This document shows, in pieces, positions 35,280 to 42,867 of a stretch of 64,000 nucleotides of DNA (position 1 is its first letter; each line of letters begins with the position of its first letter). The notes beneath the pieces are model-generated. The model was not told the origin of the DNA. It made no database searches and was given only the letters and a program-made list of their open reading frames with translations. Location of the stretch: the NCBI GenBank assembly GCA_944366945.1, contig CALVWJ010000004.1, positions 1 through 64,000 of the forward strand, given 5' to 3'. The DNA is from an uncultured Clostridia bacterium (lineage in GTDB: Bacteria > Bacillota > Clostridia > Christensenellales > CAG-138). The position numbers were made by a program, and so were the translations under genes.

Positions 35280-35331
35280 AAAACTAATAGTATTAGTTTT
35301 GTATTATAAACACATTATGCCGCTTTGTCAA
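35280..35331 (-). promoter_or_regulatory. TetR-MATE promoter with palindromic operator
   Basis: On the minus strand there is a full-consensus promoter: TTGACA (35326-35331), 17-bp spacer, TATAAT (35303-35308). A perfect inverted repeat AAAACTAATA-G-TATTAGTTTT covers 35280-35300, at the start point just after the -10. This is the expected autorepression site. Confidence 0.85.
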
Positions 35332-35592
35332 GCAGATGCTACAAGACGCCAAACCACAACGGTTGCGGACGATCTGCGTTGGTTCATCCGCATTTATTGC
35401 GATTGGCGTCTCTAAAAAGTCTATGTTAGATTCAAGCGCTGCTACAAATTTTCTAAGCAGTATGGCGTTTTTATTCCGCGCCGTACAAGCAGTTTGCGCC
35501 TAAAACGCTGCGTTGCATCCATAAAGCTTCTGTGCAAATGAAAGCGCATATCCATGTGCTTTTTCGCATCATTGCAATGCCTGCTCCTTAGC
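35332..35592. other. intergenic stretch, no gene seen
   Basis: It holds the upstream flank of the TetR promoter and the 3' flank of the lipoprotein operon. AGACGCCAA and TTGGCGTCT form an imperfect inverted repeat about 60 bp apart (around 35343 and 35402), and there is a weak AAAGCGCAT/ATGTGCTTT hairpin near 35541-35562 that may terminate the lipoprotein operon. Confidence 0.5.
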
Positions 35593-37056
35593 TCAATAGC
35601 CCTTTTCCAAATCGATCACGCTGCCGTCGATGGCATTAAGGACAAGCAAACTGGAATACCCGCTTTCCCAATCGCTCCACATTCCCTCATTTTTTACCGC
35701 TTCATCCACTTGCCGCGACCCGTAAAAGCACCATACCGGCACGAGAAGCGCTTCGGAATTATTCTCGCTGTGTTTTAAACGTGCAAGCTCCAGGGATACT
35801 TTCTCCACGCGCACCGTAGTATAATTCTCTTTGCTTGCTCCCGGCCCATAGATGGTTGCAATCATATTATATGCAATGTTTTCGATTTCCTCAAAACGAA
35901 GCAACGTTGCGTTCTCCACCTCATCTTCTCGAATTTCGTAAGGCGAGTACCAATAAAAGTAGAAGATCCCGTTCCCATTCACACACATGACAATCCACTC
36001 ATAGGCCCAATATGGCGAAAGCCCGTCGCCGCCTACGCCTTCTCCGCCAACGATAAGATTTGCACCATTCACCTGACGGGAGCAGGTGAGCTCATAAAAC
36101 GGTTCCTCCGATGCAACATAAGTAACATACTGCACCGAAAACGGGCTTTGCGTTTTTGTGAAAAGCGTTTCCCCCAGCGCGACAGCCTCTTCAAGCGTGA
36201 TACCAGCGGCTGAAACTTCATCCGCCGTTAAATCTTCCGCATTTTTCACGGATTTACGCGCATGTTCCCAATAGCTATCCCAGCCTACGTAATAGTCGAA
36301 ATCATTATACTCCATGTGAGCGGAATAGCTTCTATAATACTTCTTCCCGTTGTTATCTTCGATGACAACGGGCTGCTCTAGATTGTTGTATACCTGGAAT
36401 ACCTTTCCCGTGTTTGCATAGGTAAGCGTGCTTTCCGGGATTTCATATGCTATAACCATTTCCTGCGTGCATCCATTGTAGAAATCGCCCTTTTCAAACG
36501 TATAAGGGTAAAGCAGCCCATCGCATATCTCTTTTTGGGCCCTTTCCGGCGCGGTAATATACTGCTTTTTATATGCTTCCAACGTATGTTCAACCTGCGC
36601 TTTATCGCCTTCGGTGATGTCTTCTCTTGCAAGTTCAGCCTCGCAACGCAGGATCGCCTGTTCAATCCATGCCTTTGTCATTAGCGATGGCTTATACATG
36701 ATCGTATCCCCGCAGAGCGCATGAAAAAACGCGCTTACCGTTTCCTGCGAAAAGTTTGCTGGCACAACATGCGTTATGCCAACTGCATCCGTTCCCGGCA
36801 CGCAGACATCAGCGTCCACCTCGATCAACAGCCTGGCTGTTTCCCGCTCGATCTGCTTCGTTAGATGTTCTTTCACGGCATAGCGTTGCGCCAACGGAAG
36901 CTTTTCCTGTTCGGGCGGCAGTGTTTCCCGTGCCTTTTCAATCATCTGTTCCGTATCTTTCTGAATCACGATGGGCTGTTGCGGCGTGGCCTGGCAGCCC
37001 GCGAACAAGCTTATAACCAACAGCATCGTGCCTATCGCCCCAATCGTCTTTTTCAT
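35593..37056 (-). CDS. lipoprotein of unknown function, paralogue B
   Basis: 487-aa exported lipoprotein: signal LLVISLFAGC, then the segment QPIVIQKDTEQMIEKARE, shared almost exactly with the gene upstream. The body is predicted soluble, with a conserved NAIDGSVIDL ending that also occurs in the paralogue. It may belong to a DUF6034-like clostridial family, but I am not sure. AGGAGG precedes the ATG and the gap to the paralogue is 10 bp. Together with that gene it lies under the second response-regulator box, so it is likely an effector of the two-component system. Confidence 0.82.
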   Translation of the reverse strand: MKKTIGAIGTMLLVISLFAGCQATPQQPIVIQKDTEQMIEKARETLPPEQEKLPLAQRYAVKEHLTKQIERETARLLIEVDADVCVPGTDAVGITHVVPANFSQETVSAFFHALCGDTIMYKPSLMTKAWIEQAILRCEAELAREDITEGDKAQVEHTLEAYKKQYITAPERAQKEICDGLLYPYTFEKGDFYNGCTQEMVIAYEIPESTLTYANTGKVFQVYNNLEQPVVIEDNNGKKYYRSYSAHMEYNDFDYYVGWDSYWEHARKSVKNAEDLTADEVSAAGITLEEAVALGETLFTKTQSPFSVQYVTYVASEEPFYELTCSRQVNGANLIVGGEGVGGDGLSPYWAYEWIVMCVNGNGIFYFYWYSPYEIREDEVENATLLRFEEIENIAYNMIATIYGPGASKENYTTVRVEKVSLELARLKHSENNSEALLVPVWCFYGSRQVDEAVKNEGMWSDWESGYSSLLVLNAIDGSVIDLEKGY

Positions 37057-37066
37057 TTTTGCCTCC

Positions 37067-38641
37067 TCAATATCCCCTGTTTAGATCGATCACGCTGCCA
37101 TCGATGGCGTTGATGGTGAGCTGAGTGCCCTGGTATGTATCTGGAACCGGCGGCTCGCCCGGATATGTATATACAGCGCTTCCATATAAATCCCAGACCG
37201 GCACCAGCAACCCATTTTCCACGTTGTTCTGTTCCATGATGCGGCGGAGCGACAGCACAACCCGCTCAATTTTATATTCCGCCTTTACCTCCCCTTGCGG
37301 CTCATTTTTCACGCGGAACATGGTAGGGATTATTTCTGCGATTTCCGCAAACGAAAGCATGGCAGTATCCGGTGCAACCGTTTCAATAATCTCATGAGGT
37401 GATCTCCATTGCACGGAAAAAATGCCTTCTTCGCATAAAGAAATGCTCATTTGTTCATAGTACCACTGCTTGCTGTATGCATCATCCACATAGCTGGACA
37501 GCTGGTCGCTTGTGACGCTTACGTTGTTGACGGTCCGCACGCAATTCACGCGATAGCTTACCCCTTTGATTTGATCCGAATACTCCTTAACCAAAAGCTC
37601 CCGCACCGCCGCTTCATATTCCGTGTTAGAAATACAGCGGCTACGCAGTTCCTCGGCCACTGCTTCCGGCACCCTGTATTCCATTTCAATGCTTGCAACG
37701 GACATATCCTCCGCATCGATATACGCTAAAAACTTTTCGGTTTCAGCTTGAGCCTGCCCGGGCGAAAACGCGCCGCAAGGATCATCCAGCTGTTCCCATT
37801 GCGCCTGCGTTATGGCGCCCATTTCTACAGTATAGCCGAGGGTGCCGCCCTGTGCCTGCTTTAGCAAGTCATAATCGGACCATAGGAACAGCGCGCCCCG
37901 CGAAGCGGTATCCGTGACGGAAAAGCCTCCTACAGTTTCCTCAATTAAGATTTCGTCCCCAGTATTATTTTGCCGAATCTGAAAATACATTCCGCAGTTT
38001 TCCTGCGCTTCTTCCGGCCTTTCAACGAGGTCAACACCGCGATACGTATACAGCTCCTCCCCCGTTAGGAAATCGCGCTCTGCTAACGTTTTGATTTCCG
38101 GGCTGCCCACCATAAAGGCACCGGTTGAATCCGGCGCGCTTCTATAAGCTTCTTTGAGCTTTTCTATTTTTTCCACCGCCTGCGCTTTGGCCTCTTCACT
38201 TGCATTTTTATCCGCAAGGGTTTTCTGCCATGCAACGATATCCTGCTCTATTTCTGCCTTTGTGCAAACAGTTTGCCTTTCATACAGGACCGTGTCCCCC
38301 ACCAGGTATGCATAAAGTTGATCCACCATTTCCTGCGAAAAATCCGCCGGCTTTACGCGCACTGTGGGAAGGGCCGTAACGTTGGGAAGGATGATCTTGG
38401 CGTCGGCGGTCATTGTAAAGCGGTCGGAATAGGCATATTCCGCCGTGTATCGCTCCGGGGCGCCCAGCTTTTCAGCGAGCTGCTCCGTTTGCGGAACCGC
38501 TTCCGCCTGCTCCTGTGCTTTTTCAATCATCTGCTCCATATCTTTCTGAATCACGATCGGCTGCTCCGGCGTGGTCTGGCATCCTTCCAATACCGTCACG
38601 ATGAACATGCAAGCAATTAAAGTAAGGGTGGCCTTTTTCAT
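37067..38641 (-). CDS. lipoprotein of unknown function, paralogue A
   Basis: 524-aa exported lipoprotein: signal ACMFIVTVLEGC, then QPIVIQKDMEQMIEKAQE. It shares the N-terminal motif, a NFSQE or DFSQE segment (PADFSQEMVDQLYAYL versus PANFSQETVSAFFHAL) and the C-terminal LTINAIDGSVIDL with paralogue B. GCGAGG is 6 bp before the ATG at 38641. The longer frame to 38674 adds no conserved sequence. The direct-repeat box at 38703-38723 lies upstream at a position typical of activator sites. Confidence 0.82.
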   Translation of the reverse strand: MKKATLTLIACMFIVTVLEGCQTTPEQPIVIQKDMEQMIEKAQEQAEAVPQTEQLAEKLGAPERYTAEYAYSDRFTMTADAKIILPNVTALPTVRVKPADFSQEMVDQLYAYLVGDTVLYERQTVCTKAEIEQDIVAWQKTLADKNASEEAKAQAVEKIEKLKEAYRSAPDSTGAFMVGSPEIKTLAERDFLTGEELYTYRGVDLVERPEEAQENCGMYFQIRQNNTGDEILIEETVGGFSVTDTASRGALFLWSDYDLLKQAQGGTLGYTVEMGAITQAQWEQLDDPCGAFSPGQAQAETEKFLAYIDAEDMSVASIEMEYRVPEAVAEELRSRCISNTEYEAAVRELLVKEYSDQIKGVSYRVNCVRTVNNVSVTSDQLSSYVDDAYSKQWYYEQMSISLCEEGIFSVQWRSPHEIIETVAPDTAMLSFAEIAEIIPTMFRVKNEPQGEVKAEYKIERVVLSLRRIMEQNNVENGLLVPVWDLYGSAVYTYPGEPPVPDTYQGTQLTINAIDGSVIDLNRGY

Positions 38642-38702
38642 GTTGCACCTCGCTTTTAAGAATACCCTAAGCATACCGCATGTTTCTGCATCAAGTATTC
38701 AA

Positions 38703-38723
38703 CGGATTGTAAGCGGATTGTAA
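38703..38723 (-). promoter_or_regulatory. response-regulator direct-repeat box before the lipoprotein genes
   Basis: On the minus strand, two TTACAATCCG units with an 11-bp period. A -10-like TATGCT follows 30 nt after the second TTACAAT, with no good -35, as in PhoB-type activator promoters. The same arrangement precedes the response-regulator gene. Confidence 0.7.
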
Positions 38724-38724
38724 T

Positions 38725-38859
38725 TTATTGCATTTCAACCGTCACAATTTTCCCTTTGGTGTCATCCAAAACGCGCCTCGCGATTTGAGGTACTGTAAAA
38801 AGAGAAAACAATAGGATAACAGCCAAAACGAAATAAAGGACGCCCCATCTATGCTTCAT
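38725..38859 (-). CDS. 44-aa single-span membrane peptide
   Basis: MKHRWGVLYFVLAVILLFSL opens a small protein with one hydrophobic segment and a short charged tail ending DDTKGKIVTVEMQ. Its ATG lies within the last codons of the histidine kinase gene (ATGAAGCATAG, overlap of 11 bp in another frame), a coupling arrangement that favours a real gene. It has a basic N-terminus, so the tail is probably outside. Small membrane peptides next to sensor kinases often modulate them. The function here is inference. Confidence 0.6.
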   Translation of the reverse strand: MKHRWGVLYFVLAVILLFSLFTVPQIARRVLDDTKGKIVTVEMQ

Positions 38860-40228
38860 TTTCAAAAACCACCTTTACTGTTGTGCCTTTGCCTACCTCG
38901 CTTTCAAACGCAAGGCGAGCCCGGTGCAACCGCGCGATCTCTTCTGCCAACGCAAGGCCCAGGCCAATGCCACCCTGCTTGCGGGAGCGGGCTTTGTCTA
39001 CGCGATAAAATGGCTGCGTCAATTGTGGCAGCGCGCTTTCTGGAATGCCTCCTCCCCAATCCGTTACAGAAATCACATTGCTTGCCGCCAAAATCTCAAT
39101 GGTCTGCCCCGGTGCGGATGCCTTCCCTGCATTATCAATAAGGTTTAATAGCAACGCGCACAAAAGGTCAAGATCCATACTGAGCGTGTCCATTTGGTTG
39201 CGTATTGTAAGAGAAAGGCCTCTGTTTTTCAGCTGCGTTTGACATGCAGCTTCCACCATGGCAAACAGCTCAGATGTTTTTTGCTCCTTAAGCGCAATTT
39301 CGCCGGATTGTTTTAACACGATAAGGTGCATCAATTTCTGTGACAGTTTTTCCACGCGGGTGCAATCTGCATCGATCTGCATGAGTGCCTGCTCCCGTTC
39401 TTCTTCCTCCATCCTGGTGACAAGCAACGTTTGCGCATTCCCCTTGATCGAGGTCATAGGTGTTTTCAGCTCATGTGTCAGCGCAGACATAAATAAAGTT
39501 CTTCGTGCGGCTTCTTCTTTGAGTTCCTCCACGCGCCGCTCCACGGCATCCGCCATGCTGTTGAAATCCTCCGCAAGCTCTCCAATTTCGTCCTGTTCAG
39601 CAATTCTTATGCGCCTATCGTATACACCCGCTGCAATGAGCGAAGTATTCTCCTTAAGCGTCTTTATGGGTTTTAGCAATTTCCGTACAAGAAGGAGTTC
39701 AACAAGCCCGGCAATAAACATTATGGCAAAGCTGATCCAGGAAAACCGGTATGCCATTTCCGTGATATCCGCATAAATGGAGGTAACATCTTGCATCATG
39801 TAAAGGCTATAAATGGTACCCTGGATGGCAATTTGGCTTCCCACCATAAGCATGCTTTTGCCTGCAACGTCAGCAATGATGTATTGCCGCTTGCCTTCTG
39901 CCAGCGGAAGATAGTCTGCAGGCTCTATGCAGGTAGCATTGTATATAGAATCGGTCCCGGCGTTCAAAACAATGTTTTCATCTGCAAGCTGCGCCACAAA
40001 ATAGCGCGCAAGGCTTCGCGCCGTTGCAGCGCCGGTTTCCGCCTTGATTTCTTCCGCCATGGCGTTCATCCAATAAGCCGCATTGGTTTTTTGTGCACTC
40101 ACTGTGCTGTTTATGGCATAGTTTAAGTTGCTCCTGCCTGCGCCAACGAGCAGAAAGAGGTTACAAATGCTGACTGCGGCCGCAACCATAATAACGGCCA
40201 CGAGGGAAACCTTGATCCATAGCTTCAT
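38849..40228 (-). CDS. sensor histidine kinase
   Basis: 459-aa membrane kinase: membrane segments at about 5-28 and 160-182 enclose an extracytoplasmic sensor of 130 residues. A HAMP domain follows (to about 235), then HisKA with the phospho-acceptor His252 in ALTHELKTP, and an HATPase domain with N box LLNLIDNAGKAS, G1 DWGGGIP and G2 GGIGLGLALA. It follows the response regulator by 6 bp. The stimulus is unknown, but the lipoprotein targets suggest an envelope signal. Confidence 0.95.
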   Translation of the reverse strand: MKLWIKVSLVAVIMVAAAVSICNLFLLVGAGRSNLNYAINSTVSAQKTNAAYWMNAMAEEIKAETGAATARSLARYFVAQLADENIVLNAGTDSIYNATCIEPADYLPLAEGKRQYIIADVAGKSMLMVGSQIAIQGTIYSLYMMQDVTSIYADITEMAYRFSWISFAIMFIAGLVELLLVRKLLKPIKTLKENTSLIAAGVYDRRIRIAEQDEIGELAEDFNSMADAVERRVEELKEEAARRTLFMSALTHELKTPMTSIKGNAQTLLVTRMEEEEREQALMQIDADCTRVEKLSQKLMHLIVLKQSGEIALKEQKTSELFAMVEAACQTQLKNRGLSLTIRNQMDTLSMDLDLLCALLLNLIDNAGKASAPGQTIEILAASNVISVTDWGGGIPESALPQLTQPFYRVDKARSRKQGGIGLGLALAEEIARLHRARLAFESEVGKGTTVKVVFENEA

Positions 40229-40234
40229 GGTGGG

Positions 40235-40897
40235 TTAGTCCTCCAAGCGGTAGCCCATTTTGGAAATGGTTTTGATTTTTTCGGTAAGCCCGAGCTTCTT
40301 TCTTAACTGTCCAACATGGACATCCACCGTGCGGGTCTCCCCCGCATAGTCTACACCCCATACACCGTGAAGCAGTCGCTCCCTGGAAAGAGCAATATTT
40401 TTGTTTTTAGCCAGCATCACGAGCAGGTTAAACTCCATCGGTTTAAGCAAAATTTCCGCCCCGTTTTTGCGCACAGACCGTTCCATGAGATTTATAGTAA
40501 TATCCCCAATTTCAAGAGTCTGCTGCATTTTTCCTGTGCGTTCCAATACCTTCTCAATGCGCACCAGGAGCTCCAATACCTCAAAGGGCTTTACGATATA
40601 ATCTTCCGCGCCATCGCGCAGTCCCTGCAATTTGGAATCGATGTCGGATTTTGCGGTGAGATAGATAACGGGTATCCCATGATGTTTCATATATGCAAGC
40701 AGCGCAAACCCATCCATGCCTGGCAACATCACGTCAAGGAGCGCAAGGTCGAAATCCGCATCCATTTGGACAAGCTCCGCCGCTTTGCATCCATCATATA
40801 CGGGGACAGCAGCATAGCCCGTGGATATAAGGTTCTTTGTTATGATGCGGGAAATGGCCTCGTCATCCTCAACAACTAAAATTCGGTTCCTTGCCAT
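40235..40897 (-). CDS. OmpR/PhoB-family response regulator
   Basis: 220-aa regulator: receiver domain with phospho-acceptor Asp55 (LALLDVMLPG), acid pocket EDD at 10-12 and Lys in YLTAKSD; then a winged-helix DNA-binding domain (RERLLHGVWGVDYAGETRTVDVHVGQLRKKLG). The ATG at 40897 has GGAGG upstream; the longer frame includes the promoter. It probably binds the TTACAAT direct repeats upstream of itself and of the lipoprotein genes. Confidence 0.95.
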   Translation of the reverse strand: MARNRILVVEDDEAISRIITKNLISTGYAAVPVYDGCKAAELVQMDADFDLALLDVMLPGMDGFALLAYMKHHGIPVIYLTAKSDIDSKLQGLRDGAEDYIVKPFEVLELLVRIEKVLERTGKMQQTLEIGDITINLMERSVRKNGAEILLKPMEFNLLVMLAKNKNIALSRERLLHGVWGVDYAGETRTVDVHVGQLRKKLGLTEKIKTISKMGYRLED

Positions 40898-40948
40898 TGC
40901 ATGCACCTCCAATTTTATTTTAGCATGCGCAAGTAAGCAAATCCGCAG

Positions 40949-40969
40949 CAGATTGTAAACGAATTGTAA
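40949..40969 (-). promoter_or_regulatory. response-regulator direct-repeat box before the regulator gene
   Basis: On the minus strand TTACAATTCG and TTACAATCTG, 11-bp period. A TAAAAT -10 follows 29 nt after the second TTACAAT and there is no good -35. It matches the box at 38703-38723 in sequence, spacing and distance to the -10. Confidence 0.7.
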
Positions 40970-41361
40970 TTTGAGCATTCAAAGAGCAGCGCATGCTCAA
41001 GCATTCCGCAAGCATTCCCGCGCCTGTGAATTTGGGAAACGCTTGGATTTGCAGGCTATCAAAAATAACGATGGCTGTTTCTTCAAGCTTTTGTATGCAT
41101 GGCCAGGACAATCAGCATAAAGTGCTTGCGGGTTTGCCAAACAGGCCGCCCGCTCCAAAAGTTCCTTTTGCAATAGCTCTAAATAGGCTGCCGCGCAACT
41201 GCTTCCTGGTTTTTGCATCATGCGCTCGTTTTCCTTGGCGCACGGCCGCCCACCGCTTCAATTTATTTGCTCTTTCTGAGCATGCTCTTTGCCGCAGTCT
41301 TGCATTGAAGCTCTGCAGGCGGCATTCCGAAACGAACCATCCACATCGTGCGTACACTAGA
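40970..41361. other. intergenic stretch, no gene recognised
   Basis: Both strands carry open frames, but none has a ribosome site or a recognisable product. A minus-strand frame around 41000-41200 (YLELLQKELLERAACLANPQ) is coding-like but unidentified. Confidence 0.4.
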
Positions 41362-41386
41362 AAAAGCGGCGGAATCCGCCGCTTTT
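41362..41386 (-). terminator. terminator of the second MATE gene
   Basis: AAAAGCGGCGG 41362-41372 pairs with CCGCCGCTTTT 41376-41386 around AAT. The minus-strand side continues into TTTTTC; it lies about 90 bp after the MATE stop codon. Confidence 0.8.
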
Positions 41387-41477
41387 CTTGCGCTATCACA
41401 GCAAACGTTTCAGAGTTCGGCCGAAGCGTTTCCATGCACGCCTTATGCTTTAAAGCGTTCTTTCCCCTATCAGCAGC

Positions 41478-42830
41478 TTATTCCAAGGCAGAGGTATGCT
41501 TCCACCTTGCGCCTGTATAATATTTTGAGCGGCACTGCCGAAGCAGAAGCAGCAACCCTCTTACGCACAATTCCGTCGCCATAGCGGCCCAAATCCCATG
41601 CAGGCCGAACGGCCCCACCAGCAAAAGAGCAAGCCCGATCCGCACGATCCAGATGCTTGCAAGGTTTAATAGGCTCGGAACCAGGGTATCCTCTGCGCCG
41701 CGCAGCGCCCCGCTTGCCACAATGGAAACTGCATAAAGCGGCTCCGCAATAAGGCCAATGCGCAGCACCTCCGCGCCCAATGCCCGAACCGAAAGGTCGG
41801 GTGTAAGCATCTGGAATACCAACGGGCAGATAAAATACATTAAAACCGCCATCAGCGTCATGATGGCGCAGCCAAGTGCGATCGCAAGGTTGCCATATTT
41901 TTTTGCGAGCGCATGCTCGCCCGCGCCAATGCTCTGCCCAACCAGCGTAGTAGCCGCAGCGCCAATGCCGTAACCCGGCATATAGCACAGGCTTTCCGCC
42001 GTAATGGCAAAGGAATTGGCCGCAATCGCAATCGTGCCAAGCGGGGCTACGATCATCGTGGTGACCACCATCGCGCCGCTCATGGCAATCTGCTCCGCCC
42101 CTACCGGGCTTCCGATGCGAAGCGCCCGCTTCAAAATGCCCTTATCCAAGGCGCAATGCTCTTTTCGGCGCAAATTAAGCTCGGGCGAGCGGAGGAAGCA
42201 GGCCCACATCATCACAAGCGATACCACGCCCATGGCAAGCCCCGTGCCGAGCGCTGCACCCAGAACACCATAGCGCGGGATGAAAAGAGCGTTGAACACC
42301 GCATCCAACACGCATACCACCGTATTGAGGATGCTGGGCGTCACCATATTCCCGCTGCACTGCAGGCAGGCGGAAGCCAGCCAATTCAGCTGGGTAAACG
42401 GTAGCGTAGCGGCATACACAAGGAAGTACAGCGATGCATCCCGGTGCAGGATCTCCTCCCCGCCCAGCCAAACGGGCAGCTGCCAGCTGATGGCAATGCC
42501 GCCGAGCATTAGGATTCCAGAAAGGATCAGTGCCGTAAAGATGCCATGTTTGAGCACATCGCGTGCTTTTTTATGCTCCCCCGCCCCGATCTGGTGTGCG
42601 ATTTGAACGGAAAACCCGGCGGAAACGGCAGAACATAGCCCGCCCAGCAGCCAGGTGCTGGTGGAAACAAGGCCGATCGCCGCAGATGCATTTGCCCCCA
42701 GGCTTCCCACCATAGCAGAATCGATGTACTGCATCATAATGGAAGAGATCTGCGTTAAAATCGCAGGGATGCTCAGCTGCCATACGCGCCGAATCTGCTG
42801 CGGGAACTCCGGTGACAGACGAATTTGCAT
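41478..42830 (-). CDS. MATE-family efflux transporter
   Basis: 450-aa membrane protein with twelve predicted segments and the usual opening IRRVWQLSIPAILTQISSIMMQYID. GALRGAEDTLVPSLLNL and the two-fold repeat fit the MATE family. AGGAGAG precedes the ATG. It differs clearly from the MATE protein at 33146-34543, is not next to a TetR gene and has no evident regulator. Substrate unknown. Confidence 0.93.
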   Translation of the reverse strand: MQIRLSPEFPQQIRRVWQLSIPAILTQISSIMMQYIDSAMVGSLGANASAAIGLVSTSTWLLGGLCSAVSAGFSVQIAHQIGAGEHKKARDVLKHGIFTALILSGILMLGGIAISWQLPVWLGGEEILHRDASLYFLVYAATLPFTQLNWLASACLQCSGNMVTPSILNTVVCVLDAVFNALFIPRYGVLGAALGTGLAMGVVSLVMMWACFLRSPELNLRRKEHCALDKGILKRALRIGSPVGAEQIAMSGAMVVTTMIVAPLGTIAIAANSFAITAESLCYMPGYGIGAAATTLVGQSIGAGEHALAKKYGNLAIALGCAIMTLMAVLMYFICPLVFQMLTPDLSVRALGAEVLRIGLIAEPLYAVSIVASGALRGAEDTLVPSLLNLASIWIVRIGLALLLVGPFGLHGIWAAMATELCVRGLLLLLRQCRSKYYTGARWKHTSALE

Positions 42831-42867
42831 AGAACTTCTCTCCTCCTTTTGCGCAATAAAATCCCTT

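Noticed and set aside
35475..35580. 33-codon minus-strand ORF after the lipoprotein operon (MMRKSTWICAF...)
   Set aside because: AAGGAG is 11 bp away and overlaps the lipoprotein stop; composition unconvincing and no conservation evidence.
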